64,000 bases of DNA, taken from Trichopria drosophilae (lineage: Eukaryota > Arthropoda > Insecta > Hymenoptera > Diapriidae). This document shows positions 49,642 to 63,300 of the stretch, one piece after another. Numbering within the stretch: the first letter of the stretch is position 1; each line of letters starts with the position of its first letter. A program made the position numbers and the translations under genes. The notes beneath the pieces were generated by a model. It had not been told where the DNA came from and ran no database searches. It saw only the letters and a program-made list of their open reading frames with translations. Location of the stretch: NCBI GenBank assembly GCA_030407085.1, contig CM059587.1, forward strand, positions 101,923,001 to 101,987,000, given 5' to 3'.

Positions 49642-49795
49642 GCGGGTGCCGGCCGAAATTAAAAAGCCACCAGGTAAAAATACCGACAAGCCAAAAGCCA
49701 ACTGTCAAAAAACCGACACTTCAAAAACCGACAGTCGGCTTGTCGATGTATCTATTTTTTTATGTGTCAGCTTTTTGACTGTCTGTTCGATTATA
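49642..49795. repeat. CCGACA-rich foldback element, copy 3
   Basis: Starts GCGGGTGCCGGCCGAAATTA, then A-rich tracts alternate with ATACCGACAAGCC, AAACCGACACTTC and AAACCGACAGTCGGC, the last forming a small stem with its own continuation (CCGACAGTCGG). TGTGTCAGCTTTTTGACTGT follows as degenerate complementary boxes. The right terminal repeat is not clear. Confidence 0.55.
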
Positions 49796-49965
49796 GTCAA
49801 TTGTTTCTTGAAAATATTCTTTAAAATTTTTAAACTTTTGTTCTATTATTATAAATAAAGGTTAGAAAACATTCGTCATTAGTCCTACAGAAAACCCATA
49901 AGCACATCGAAAAATACTCTCTATATTTTTTTATCGTGATGATTCATGCTTTATGTAGTAACTAT

Positions 49966-50160
49966 TGAGTCACTCTAGTGTATTCGTAAATTTTCACACT
50001 TTAAGAGCGAATTTTTACTCCATTTAGTGTTTTCACTGTAAAAAGAGCGAGCATTCACTCTTTAAAAGTGATGAATCACTTTTTCACTAACGCGGCTTAA
50101 TTTGAACTCTATAAAAAGTGACTTTTCACTCTAAGAAATGTGAAGGGTGAAAAAGACCAA
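49966..50160. repeat. Cluster of AGTGA / TCACT inverted motifs
   Basis: AGTCACTCTAGTG, ATTCACTC, TTTTCACTG, AGTGACTTTTCACTC and other TCACT or AGTGA words recur over about 190 bases. AAAAGTGAT-GA-ATCACTTTT (50064..50083) is a perfect 9-base-arm stem. The unit behaves like a foldback repeat; no known family recognised. Confidence 0.5.
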
Positions 50161-52179
50161 ATTAATATATGTTTACAAAACTGATTAAAAATGAGCATAT
50201 ATTTTTGTTTTCATTAACGTCTCAAAATACCATTAAAACTGCAGGAAAATATTCTTTTATTTTAACTTTTTTTATATTTTACAGTGTCCCACAACTCGTC
50301 GTATGGCAGGGGGAGTATCTTGACAATACTTTGAGCAACAAAGTTTAATATCAAAATTCGAGCTGACGTATTAGTCCAGGAAATGAACGAAACAAACGGG
50401 AAAAACTAAACATAAATTGCAACACGTTCGATTTTTACGTGATAATTACTTTAAAAATGAGTTAAAAACATATACGAATTTGCCAAAAATCGGAGTGGAA
50501 AGTGGTTATAAATAAATGGTTAGGTTTTCAATCATGCATTAGAGCGCTAAGCATATCAAATAAATAAAGCGAAGAAGGTCGATAAAATATCGATTTATGC
50601 GGGTTTTCACGTCTAACTCGTTTTGCTAAATACCTAACGAAAATCACGCTGAAGAGCGTTGTAGAGCCTGAAAAAACAAAAAAAATCTTTTAAGAGGCTT
50701 TAAAGAAGAGCTTTAAAAGTTGTTATACGTTTCGTTTAGATAAGTGGTATGAGTTCAGGAAAAAATCAAGATTTGGGAAAAGGAGCTGTCATAATCCTTG
50801 ATAATTAAACTGCATGTCTGACTATAACATCTTTATCTACTAAAAATATTTGTCATATCGCTTTCTCAAATACCGATTTTTATATGCTAGTTTGACAGTC
50901 ACATAGGTTGTGTTGGTGACTAGAAAATATGCTGTTTAATATTTTTTAACGAGTTTAGAGTCGTTATCATTGATCTTCCCTCTAGTCCATTGATACATAT
51001 TTTAGTTCTCTGATGGATTGTCAACTTTCTGTGAAACATAGATGTGAAATTATTTGAGGAATAGATCGCCATTGTGGTTATACAATCTCAAATTTCATAG
51101 CGATTAAGGTATACTTTTCATATATTACTATCACGTGTATGAATAAACTACATTTTAGTTCCAGAAAAAATTGTATATTTCTGGAATAAAATATCCCAAA
51201 GTATTCCCATTTTATATATATTATGAAATTGTAAATGTATTTTTTTTTAATTTTCAAACTTTTTTATTTATGCTTTTATAATATAATATTATTTACACTT
51301 CAAAAAATAATTTTATATTTTACATAAACGTTAAAAGTAAATTAAGTTTTCTAAATTTGTGTATTCAAGACTAAATAGGTTGGGAAAGTCTAATTTTGGA
51401 TCGATAACATACAAATATTTATTTTATGATTATTAGGATTATTTATAATATGTATATAAATTACTGAATTTGTAAATATAACATTATTAAATTTTCAACG
51501 AATTACTAGATGTTACAAATCGAAAAGCAATTAGATATACAACATTATAGTTATAGCCACTTTAGCGCTAGGAAGAACTGACATCTTAATTTTTATTAAT
51601 TTTCATCTAATGTTTGAGATACGATGTCATCAAAATCGGGTATAAAAATAATATTACTAAATGTTTTACTAGCATCAATATAATAACTCGTTTTTCTGTC
51701 CCCATATCATTAAATCGACATTTTGTATTATCACGATATAAAGTTAAAGTCCATTTATCTAAAGAGTTGATAACTTTTGATTTGCAAGTTCACGAATAAA
51801 ACATGAGTACCAAAATCTCTAAAGGTTGGTGCTAATTTGGGATTATTTCAAATTAGCTAAAACGACTTTATTAACATTTTTACTGTATCCATTACATCAT
51901 TTATTAATGTAAGTGACGTAACATTTTTTCTTTACTTCCGAAAAATGTAAATTAATGTCTCAAATTGTAAAAAAACTTTGTATATTTTAAGATTCTCCCT
52001 TATCCAAAGGAACCATAAATCAACTACTCAGAATTTAATTTCAATAGTAAAGTACAAATTTACAATGTACACTGTAAAAATGGTTTTCTGTGCCAATATA
52101 TAAATACTATTTTTCCTTATAGTATACAGGAAATCCGCATTCCTTATATTATATTAGAAAATAGTAATTGTGCAATTAG
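50161..52179. other. AT-rich intronic DNA, no features seen
   Basis: About 2 kb without recognisable gene, RNA or element. Confidence 0.4.
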
Positions 52180-52640
52180 CGAACAAAATTTTCGTACTAC
52201 TATTTTCTCATTCGACGGCGCTAAATGCTATGTGATTCACATTTTCATCGAAGATGTACGTTTTTGTTAAATAATCAGATTCTACAGTGGTCAAACATTT
52301 TACAATTTTTTACATTTTCAGAAAATTATACACTGAACAAAAAATGAATAAAATAACGAAAAAAGTTATAATGAAAAATTTGATTAAATTTTAACATTAT
52401 TATATGTAGATTGCCAAAGTTCACGAGGCGGCGAAATATCATTTGCTATCGTGATGCACATATTTTAATTATATACTTATTTTGCTGCCTAGGAAGAAAA
52501 AGTACTATTTCGCGCTCAGAGTGCGATAAAAGATGTTCATTACATGCGTGAAATCGAATTTCCTCTACTTGTAACAAAACGTACTACTTCGTTTCATGCG
52601 CGGGCAACGTCCACACTTGTAACTAAGTACAATTGGTGGA
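52180..52640. repeat. Diverged relative of the GCAAAATA-rich element
   Basis: TATTTTGCTGCCTAGGAAG followed by ACTATTTCGCGCTCAGAGTG (about 52488..52525) parallels ATTTTGCTCCTTAGGGAGAG followed by ATTTTGCGCTCAGAGTGTGA at 41449..41493. TACTATTTTCTCATTCGACG at 52200 parallels TACTATTTTCTCATTGGAGA at 41332. The long inverted arms of the 41.3 kb copy are not evident here. Confidence 0.5.
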
Positions 52641-52831
52641 AATATTAAACATTATTCTGTAACTGCTAAACACAAATATTAAATTAACGGAAACTGATTC
52701 TCAAAATTAAGCGCGAAGATGACTTTTCGTTTAAAAAACTGATAAGTTTCATTCGCTTTGGAGTAAAGTTAACGAAATAGTTAATATGATTTACGTCAGA
52801 GCATCTACAGTATTTTCTATCTTTCACAATA

Positions 52832-53354
52832 CAGTAGGACCTCTCTTATTCTAACTGGTAAAGATATTCAAAATGGCGCCGACCTGTCTTATTCTAATTT
52901 TCCCCGTACCCTCACTCAGCTTCACCCATGAAGCCTCAAATCACTTGAAATTCAGTACTACGCAGTCAATACGGAATTTAAAAGATACAGATTATATGTA
53001 TTTTGCACGTAACGACTGCTTTCATGTTTTGTGTTTAAATACACACGTTAAAAAATGAACACATTTTCACCTTCAGGTATACACTTGTATTTTATAACAC
53101 GAGCACACTTTTTGAATAATTTAAATTAATTTGTACCTTTTGTCCAACAAGAATATTCGCAAACTTAGGTTAGTACAATGTAAGTATATCGATGTTTTGA
53201 TATATCGATATTGACATCGAGAAATTCTACGTTCGCTTTTCGCGTGGTAGCGGGGGAGGACTTGAGGGGAAGTGATTAGAATATGACAGGCTGGTAAATT
53301 AGAATAAGGAAGGCTATTAGAATAAGAAAGGTTAGAATAAGAGGGGTCCCACTG
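52832..53354. mobile_element. 523-base TA-flanked MITE, pogo/Tigger-like
   Basis: The left end CAGTAGGACCTCTCTTATTC continues TAAC (52832..52855). The right end read inward is CAGTGGGACCCCTCTTATTC then TAAC (53354..53331), 22 of 24 positions matching. TA flanks both ends (52830..52831, 53355..53356). Several subterminal TTAGAATAAG units occur near the right end. CAGT ends with TA duplication are typical of pogo/Tigger-type Tc1/mariner elements. There is no transposase frame; the 61-codon frame at 52873 is a shadow. The weak resemblance of its CAGTAGGACC start to CAGTAGAGTCC at 29460 suggests related but different families. Confidence 0.75.
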
Positions 53355-53356
53355 TA

Positions 53357-54059
53357 TTAGATTCATGAAAGTAAAAAATCATAATCTTATTACATTTCTT
53401 TCGTATACTCGTTTTATCAAACTCAAGCGTAATTACGTAGCTATTAAAGCAGTGCCGCTCGTTTGGGTGATATATAAAGAAAATAAAGGAAATGACGTGG
53501 AAATGCACACATGTGCCAAATTGTGATGTATCGAAACTTAAGTAGACATATGTATCATTTGCGACGAACGTACATATAACAGAGAAGCCGACGTGATAAA
53601 TGATTCATTGCTCTTCAGTTTACTAAAATGATTTAGCAGTTACAAAACACCTTAATGGATATCTTGAATCATATCAGTATTCATAATAAATTAGAGCAAA
53701 ATTATAATTTGCGAAAAAATATTAAAATTATTAAATGGTATTAGTGAAACGTCGAATGATTGATGGACACCCGGAACGATACATCTGTTATCATTAACGA
53801 ATAATTGACTGGTAAAGAGCACCCTAAAAGCGTCTACGCCATTTTAATTGTGTATTTCTATAATTATTAATGGGTTTCTATAAATAACAATAATCGATCG
53901 ATAACAAGTATGACCATTGGTATGGGTTATTAAAATTTTCGTTAATTGTGCCAGATTTAAATTTTTGAAACCAAGCAATTTTGAAATCCTTTGAGTAAAA
54001 TAATCCAGGTCGAGTATTTTGTAAACACCGATTATGCGATATATCAATATTTTAAATAT
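53357..54059. other. AT-rich intronic DNA
   Basis: No gene, RNA or element recognised. Confidence 0.4.
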
Positions 54060-54290
54060 TCTATTGTTTTAAGGCTTTACGATTTTTGATGCGACCATAC
54101 GCTCTCGAAGTGTTGCACTCTGAGCTCGCGCCATTCAACCGGTTGGCCTCGAGGCGTTGACACGAATGGAGAAAAGTTTTCCTTCGCCATTGAATTTTTT
54201 TATACCTTTGTTTCGTGTCATTTTTTTTACCTTCCTCGCTGAAGATTATGTGCAATGGCGTGTTTTATGGTGGCATAAAATGTCCAGGGG
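54060..54290. promoter_or_regulatory. Small GC-rich intronic block
   Basis: Sequence around GAGCTCGCGCCATTCAACCG (54122) and TTGGCCTCGAGGCGTTGAC is CG-rich against AT-rich flanks. No exon signature. Candidate regulatory DNA with low confidence. Confidence 0.25.
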
Positions 54291-57200
54291 AACATAAATT
54301 CTAAAAGTTACAAAAGAGTTTGCCAGTAAACGGAGAAGACATCTGAGTGCTGGTTATCTCCTAAATTTTTTAAATTCTCGTTTGCAGACCAATTTTTACT
54401 CCGTGTTATATTATCAGACACTTTGATAAGAGGGAACCGAGTCTCAATTAATGGGAATTAAATTTTGTTAAAAAAAACATTTTTTTTAGATTTTCTATAA
54501 TTTTTTATTTTTGCATTGGTATGATTAAATTTTAACTATTATCGTGAGTACAATTCGAAATTAACGACTAAATGTAGCGATTAATCCGGTTACTTAAACT
54601 TTGTTTATCGCATTTGAGAGACATCACGAGTTCACTGTAGTGTATCTACTTCAATATTTTCAGGGTGGGTTGCCAAGCTCTACACGGATCGCGCACGTGC
54701 ATCGTTTCACATTCCACACAATAGGGATGTGTAACTGGAATGTCACGCACGTTATGTTGGCATCCTGGCCTGAAAATTTGAAAATTCATTACTGCCTACA
54801 AAATTGACGTTCGCGCATACCCGTGAAAAATGTCAAAAGTAGCATAACGTTGGTTTAGGGAACAGATTTTATGAATAGTGGAATAATAACTGAATTTTAT
54901 GATAATTAAATAATATTTTTTACCATAACGAACGAGGCTTCTTAAACAGATAAATAAATCTGTCGATTAAAAATGACTTATTTCTATTTGATTTATTCAG
55001 ATTCAGAGACTATGAAAAGTGATAGTTGTTCACAAATTTTAACACACAGAAAAATTATATTTTATATAACTAAATATTAATCGTCTATATAATATTATGA
55101 ATTATCTTAATTTAGCAATGAGAAATATTAATTATCACGAGCAGAAATATTGTCTGGGTACCAATATTTGATCAGAACCTAAGCGGGTAGCAAATAAGTC
55201 ACTGCTAATCAGATATTCGTTATTAGTAACTAATTACTCTTATTTACAGTTATTGCGTAATGGTCAGATCGGAACTGGTAGTCCGCAGGATGTTATAACA
55301 ACTATTAAAATATTTTATATATGTTATCAACTTTTTATGATGTCATCGGAAGGTAACAACTGCTGACACAAGTTTAGAGATCATCCATAACCTCCTATAC
55401 ATGACTTTTAGAGCACAAACACCTGATGAAGTATAAATAACACATGCCTTATCTGTGCAGGATCAGGCCCCGATCAGAATCAGACAGTCTTAAAAGATTT
55501 CTGTTCGTCAAGGTCTTTTATGTATTATACCACTACTAGACGTTTGATCTATAATTTACTCCTGAAGCACTAAGCTAACTAGTTTTTTCTTTCATAAAGC
55601 AGTTTTATTATTAAAAATTATATTTTGTAACATGCGCAAGTTAAATAGATATTATTTTCTAAAAGCACAAATTAAATTATATCTTAATAAAAAATTATTT
55701 CTTAAAAACGTCAAATAATATTTGTCAAAAAACATTCCCAAATTTTATCAATTTAACTGCTAAAGTTTTACCTTTAATACATTTAATTATTTTAATATGA
55801 ATGAATAAACTGCCAAATGTCTACACGTGAAAATATCACTGATCTCTTGCAAATTGCATTGCCGTATAAAGATTTAAGCGGATAAAAAGGGAATATTAAA
55901 ACGAATCTAAGCTATTTATCCAAACGCAATCTATTTCAAAGTAGATGAATTAAGTAAATTAATTGTAGAATAGTTCGTATATGGAATAATTTCGTAAAAA
56001 TGATTAATGGATTCTTTTGCATCAGGAACCAAGATTGTCGATTAACCAACTTAAAAAATTCTAAAAAGGCGTTTCTAATAATTACAAGAACAATTGGATG
56101 TCATTTTAAATAGAAATATGGAATAAGATTATTAATTCTAATTTATTGTCATAAAAATCCATATTCACTTTTTTAACTCTAATACAGAATATATACGTCA
56201 AAAGTTTTACATTTCAAGTACATGCTACTGGCGTTACTTGTGTAATCTTGATAAATGATCGCAGCCTTCGTAGATTACGTGTTTTTGTATTTGAGCATAT
56301 TATTTGTGTCAAATAAAATAGTGTTATAATAAAGTAAGAAACAACTGAAGGTTAAGTAAATACAGATACCGCGATAGTTAAACATGTCAAGCAATGAAGT
56401 AAGCACAGAACTGGTATATATGAATTTGTTATAGGATTATTTTTTTTTTCAAGGATAAGATTAAGTAGCTTCGGCCCTACATTTGATTATTGGTAAACGT
56501 TTTTCTAACATGCACTTTTATTAAATTTTTTATTCAGTAATTTTCTTTTCATTTGTCAATACTTTGCTGTAAATAATTTAATAATTTTTGTTTCTTTCAT
56601 CTTGTTTAATGACATTTTAATTAATAAAGGTTTGGTATTTTGAAAGGTCATGGTTGTACACTTTCATTATGTCTTGTAAAATGTATATCTTTCATTAAGT
56701 ACGTTACTAAACTCTACTTATTTCTGGTTCAGTTTTGGTTTGATTACTTTCTAAGCATTTGAAGTTATGTACTTGTATATAATTCGTTATATTTTATTTG
56801 TTTTTCGAACTTATTATCGAACCACGCTGAAGATGAATTTGTACTTATTTTTCTTTTATAATTATTATTGAAAAATGACCGAATCTACTAAAGGAGGGAA
56901 ACGCTGTTCTATGTTATTGATATAAATTTCAATTAGACATAAATTATAAAAATATTGAGTTACAATAAAAAAACAAACTACTAACAGATAGTGGAAATCA
57001 TAATAATGTCGACATAGTAAATATAATTTGTCCATTTAACAACGCTATGACTATTTTAGAAACCTAATTAAATTTTTTCATTAATTACTTAAATTCACAT
57101 TTAATAGATCTCAAACAATTTAAAAAAATTATAGGAAAAAATAATACCATAACGTTCACTTCGGGTATCAGGTTTTGGTAAAATGAATTAAAAGTCAACA

Positions 57201-60200
57201 GACGTAATTTGTGTTCAAATTTTTGTTCAAACATAAGAGGCGTATTATTTCATCGAGAAAATGTATACGTTATCATTGTATTTTAAGCACATTATTAATG
57301 TATTTTTTAGCAATATTTAATATGACGAGAGCATTTTCAATATTCCTGGAAATCCATATGAACTGTACAAATGTTTCCATATGCGAACACATTTTAAGCA
57401 TATTATATTAACTTGTTTCGAGTAAATTTTTGTTCAACTTCTTTGATAATATTTTATGTAACAATTTATATTAAGCGTATTTTTTATATTGCCATATCAA
57501 ACTAAAAAGAAAACTATGCTCATGTACATAATTACTTAATTACACTCTAAAATTCTTAAAGTAGATTTTACCCCGTTTCTACTTTTCTCACAGTTATTTC
57601 TACTTTTATGTAATGCAGGTTAACCTTTTAAATAGTTGTGCAAAACATTCACCTTAAAAATATAGCGAATAACAGCCGAATTGAGAACAATTGAAAAGCA
57701 AACCCAGCTGGTTAGTTTACCTTAAATCTTAACAATGATTTGAATTGGCAAATATTATTTAAGTATTTGTTTATTTAAGAATTATATTAATAGCAGCATA
57801 TTCATAATAGTAAGAGGAAAAATGCAACTTCGTATCCATCAAATTGTAGTGTCAATCCATTTCAAACCTTGCCGGCAAAACGATAGCATGTTAAAAATTA
57901 ACTTGATGATTAAATATATTATCCTACCTGAAAAAAAAGGAACACATGTTTTTTTTTTAATCTTTGCAAACAATTTTGTTCTTATACTTTATGAATTACT
58001 GAAGATTATGACAAGAAAAGATGATTTTTGCAAATTTATTCAATTTTCAAGTTTTTTATAGTCCCTGGTCATATTATAACATCCATGCTGAAAAATTATG
58101 ATTTCACTGAATTTTTGTTATTTTATTGCAAGACCATTTACCATTCGTTAGTAGAACTTTTAGTTCAATACTTATGGTAACTTCTTACGTAATTGTTCCT
58201 ACAGTTTCTACGTTCAAACGTGGATAACAGTAGTTCTGTCATAAAAATGTAAAGTAAACAAATTAATGTCAAATACAGTGCAACAAACTCTATTGTATAA
58301 AATGCATAGTTCTATTGCGTAAAATACATTGCTGAAGTAAGTTTTTTATTGATTCTTTGATACGTTTTTATGAAGTTCTCTCCTTAGAAACAAAAAAATA
58401 CCAAATGAAATTGTTACGGTAAGTTGCACATATGATTATCTATAATCTTTAAAATTTGAAAAAATAAAGGTGTGGTTTTTGAGAAAACAATTTTTTGTAT
58501 TATTGTTATTTATTTCAGACATTTTTCATTTTTCGAGACATATTCTTGGAAAGTATGCGACCTGCAACAAAATAAGTCCAGACGATACTGAAAAGCTTAA
58601 ACACTGAAAAAGCTCAAGAAAAAATTTGCAAAAATCTTATTTTATTGACGTAATTTTATTTAATTGATTTATTATTATTAGTTATCGAAATTAAAAAATT
58701 TTAGGGTCATATTTTTAGAAAGATTAAAAAAAAATTCAATAAAATAAGTCCAGATGCCACTGCAAAGCACAAGATGCCATTGAAAAATGAGAAAAAATCT
58801 TGTTCTGTTGACAAAATCTTTAGTAATTCGAAAAAAAAACAAAAAGAAAATTTAAAAAAATATGTGATCCTTTATTTTGCAAGTCGAATAAAATATTTCA
58901 TCGTGAAGTTAATTGAATAGTGTTTATACGCGTATTTTGCGTACTGTTATTTCGCTTGCACTGTCGATTAAATTAAATTAATTTTATTGCGGTTTAACGT
59001 ATTTCTCGTTATTCGTATTTTTGCAATGAAAGTAATTTAACGTAATCGAAAGCGCGATAGAAGTCCAAATGTTAACGAAAGAATGTTTTATTCGTGATGA
59101 CTTTTTTTTCAAAGGTAAAACTGTCATTCGAATAAGCTCTAATTTCTAAATCTAGTATCGAAGGTAAATTCTTATCAAAATACATGTTTATATGCAGCAT
59201 TAACTTTTTTTTGCACTTTGTAGTAAGTATAGTCAGTTTTCTGATTTTGATTCATAATTTTTATATAAACCATATTTCTTTGTTGCCCCCCCCCCCCCAC
59301 AAAGTGGTAATGTAGTTTATGAATGACCTTTAAATGAGATTTCAATTTTTGTTAAAAAGTTGTTAGAGGTTCAACGAATATTTCAGATGACTCGTGTGAA
59401 TTTACTAAAAATAATGTTTCATTCCATGTTAACTATTTAGTGTTCTTTTATTGTGAAGTCAAATTTAACTTTAAGAAAAGTGGCTCAATACTTGTTTAAA
59501 ATGAAATTCAGTACATTGAAGTCACCTTAAGAGAATTGAAACTGTATTTTTTCCTCTTTTTATGTAAATCTCACTTAATTTAAACTTATATAAGAATATG
59601 GGAAATAAATGTTACGATTCCAATTTTAATTTATGTCATACGTTTTATAATCGTTGGCACCAATGTTCTATTATTATTACAATTATCTTATAACTATTTT
59701 CTATCCTGCATTTTGGAACGGATTGTGCATATCTGACAACATAATTTGGCAAAAAAATAAAAAATTATTTAAAATAAATGTTCAAATTTCCAATAGAAAT
59801 TTATTTCTATATCATTCCAAAGAAAAAAGACGTGAGGTTGTAGACAGAAAAAATATAGAATACATAATTCAAGTCAATCAGGCATTGTACAAAAACGTGT
59901 TCAAATTTTGAAGCAGATTTTCTAGAGAATATTCCAATTATGAAATTTTTTCAGAAATATATGAGTAAATTGATATTTTGCAAGAAAATAAACTAAACAT
60001 TTTTGTTAGTGCATATCAAACTATGGTTAGCGTAAAAAACCGGGTCGTATTTAAATGTACAGCAGGTATGAAACAGTTTTAATAAACGTTATAAAAATAG
60101 AACAAATCTGTAGGACTTAATATTTTGTAGAATACGGCTTTGTTGCGAAATATTTGCAAGTCAGATTTTCGACCAGTTTCCAGAAATATTTCAAAATTGT

Positions 60201-60250
60201 TGGACTGGAATTTGCAAGTTCGTCCAAGAAAAACGGTTACATAATCAAGC
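54291..60250. other. AT-rich intronic DNA
   Basis: About 6 kb. An exon-like stretch near 54660..54800 (CG-richer, 68-codon frame from 54601) has no family signature. A 13-base C run at 59286..59298 is the only low-complexity feature of note. No eag exon or RNA gene was recognised. Confidence 0.4.
59286..59298. repeat. Poly(C) run of 13 bases
   Basis: TTG is followed by thirteen C then ACAAAGTGG. It is unusual in such AT-rich DNA and prone to length variation or sequencing error. Confidence 0.9.
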
Positions 60251-60385
60251 GACCGGGTTTGCCGAATGGTTAGAGTAACCGACTTTAGGCTGGTAGGAAC
60301 CAGGATCGATCCCAGGAGCTATACTGAAAATTGCATAATCTCTCACCGATTCCATCGCAACCTGGGGAATAATTAAATATAATAT
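60251..60385 (+). repeat. tRNA-like head of a second SINE or tRNA pseudogene
   Basis: TTGCCGAATGGTTAGAGTAA is a good A box context and AGGATCGATCCCAGG holds a B box (GGATCGATCC), spaced as in a tRNA. The T stem no longer pairs, so it is not a functional tRNA. The following sequence reaches AACCTGGGGAATAATTAAAT and an AT-rich tail, consistent with a short SINE of about 130 bases. It differs in sequence from the SINE at 45892. Confidence 0.55.
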
Positions 60386-63300
60386 ATTTATTCGTATGCT
60401 ACGTGATGATTTTGACTAATTGAAATACATATATATTTTAATTGTATTCCATTACAATATATTCAAGTCCTTAATAATTATAATATTTTGTTACCTCTTG
60501 TCAATAATTGCCAAAAATAGTGCATCTGCGAGTGTTTGGTTTTGAGTTTTTAGTATTGGAATTTTTCAATCTGGATTTTGTATAAATTTAAATTTTTGAG
60601 AAACTCCACATTTGCCTGACCTGAGCAGACATTACCACGCGGTTACGTCATCCCTACAAATCGCTGTTGACTTCGGTTGAAAGAATTCACCTTCTCCATA
60701 TTTTATACCCAACCTGGTTTTCCTTACCTTATTCCGTTAGTCTCGCGAGAGAGTTTATCTACTTCATCTTTCAGAGGATAGTGCTTTTATCCAACTTTGT
60801 AGCACTGACAAGTCGATGCTTTTTTGTACAATTTATGCGTTGAAATGCAAAGGATTTAGTCCGATTATAAATATGAAAGAATATACGTGTCCTCTATCCG
60901 GTAGCGTAAAATGGGAACACAATATCGAACGCGTATGTGCATATTTTCCGAATTCGGGATTTAAATAAAGTCGGAAAATGAACACACGATATTGAAACGA
61001 TAATTCTCGCTGCATAAGAGTTGAACAATTTTCTGCTGCAACATTTGGAGCATATAATTGCTTAATATCATTTTTCAATCGAAATATTTTAATAGTATAT
61101 TTAAAACAGATTTTAAATCGAATACTGCAACAATTACAAAAATAATTAGTTTTTCATTTATGACTGCTGTGCTAAATATTCCACAATGTATTTTATAGGC
61201 CATGGTAGTGATGTCAGGCTGTGTATTGTCTGGCATTCGTGTGTAATTCTTGTTTAATATATATGAAATAGGAGTTATCAGGTCATCTTGAGATTGAGGT
61301 CAGTCTTGCAGATTTTTTAATGCAGAATCCAAATTTAACATCCAATAAGGCCTATCACATTAGGAAAATTTGTAACATTTGGTTCAATTGACAAAAAATT
61401 TCAATTATGGCCACCTTCATTTTAAGGTTATGGCTATGATTTGTTCAACACTTTTTTTGCATAACAATTGCATAAAAATATTGAATACTTGCAATCTATT
61501 CATTTTGGAGTAGAATGTACTTTTATTGTTAGAAATGTTGTACAATTAATGCACATTTTACCACTTTAACGATTAGCCAATTTTGTAAGATTATTTTCTT
61601 CGATATTTTGTGAATATCGTTTAGTTTATATGTTTACATAACCAATAATTGGCAGGAATTTTTACCAGGGATTAGATACATCCGTTTCTTTTATGAATTA
61701 CTAAAAATTTAGAATTCCAAATATGAGAAACTATGCCTCTATTTCATTCTAAAATTTCAGATATTAACTAGCACAAAATTTTGGAGCCACATAGAGATTC
61801 GGGTATATTTAATTCTAGAATTGGTACTAAAAGACAAAATTTAAATAATATACTTTAGTTGAAGGTATATAATCGACTATGAGGATTTAAATAACTCATG
61901 AGAGTCCTCGGAAGTCAAACTTTTTTCCTAAGATCACCTGATTATATAAATGTGAAAAGTTCTGACATTGCTGATTGATGAGCTTTAAAAATCCCTTTGC
62001 AGGCCTCGAAATCTACCTTGTCGATAAAGTTATTTCTCAACCCAATTAGAATGAATGTAAGTGTTTTACCAGAGTTTTACGCAATAAATATTATTTTTAA
62101 AAAATTGTCTTGATTGTTTTCAACAAATTCCGTTATGTAAAAAATATGAATATGGCTGGCAATGTTTAATTCTTATGCAACTGTAAAAACATTAAAAAAT
62201 ACAAAAGTGTTTTTATATTGAATTAACCTAGAAAGATTAAATGAAAATTAGCAGCAATTATTGTCATTTGATCGCTATTCTTAAAATTTACAAAATATTT
62301 CGCATCCATTATGATTATAAAAATTGAGGCATTTCTTCCAAGTTAGTAAAATTTGTTTATTCTACTTTGAATTTTCAAGTTTTATAACTTATTCCATTTT
62401 TCTATTTCAAGCTAAGGCAATTTTAAATATATGAGACAATTTAGATCTTGATATGAATGTGTTCTAGAAATCGATAATTGTTAAAATTCATGTACGGAAA
62501 TTATAGCTCACTGTTTCGCATTTCATCATGAAAAATAGCACTTTAAATATATTATATATAGTGTATTTAAATTTACATATTGACATTTTTAAAATTGTCA
62601 TAAATATTTATTTCGCCTCCTCTGAAGATATAATTGTTTATTATAAATGGCGAGTAAAAAAGATTGCTTCTTACAAGCGTTTGTCTTTTTATAGTGATAA
62701 TATAAACTTTGACTAGTTTTCTACGAAGATTATAATAATTTTGAGTTCATAAATTAAAAAGCGCAGATCTGTAACGGCTACCATATGTAAATTGAATCTC
62801 TTATATGCAAGGTGGTTGTACACATTTGTTTCAAAATTGAACAAATATGTCAGATAATTAAGAATATTTTCAGACCTGAATAGATCAAAATGGCCGCTAC
62901 AGTATAGCCGCCGGTACACGTGATCAATATGAAATTAAAAAAACGTTCTATGTTCTTTATTTCAAGGAATTATTAATTCTTAATAAATTTGTTTCGTATC
63001 AGTAAAGAAAAAATCGCGAAAAATAAAAAAGAAACTAAAAATCATGGCATTTTTATTTTATTTTTCAAAGTTAGAGTTTAAACAATCTTTTTTTTAATTC
63101 TCTAATCGGGAATTGATAGAGGACACTTGAATATAGTCAGAAAGATATTTAAAAAAAAATTTCTTTTTACTCGAAAAACTGAGCGGATGTTGACGTACCT
63201 ACTCTTCTCATTTTTGTCAAAACCGAGTTAAATAAGTTGCACGTGGTCATATCTGAAAGGTTGTCGTAGTATGTAATTTCAAAGATGTCATTTTGTTGTC

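Noticed and set aside
54601..54807. Exon-like 68-codon frame after a TTTTCAGG acceptor-like site
   Set aside because: The sequence matches nothing expected in Eag or another family I know, and no donor follows in frame.
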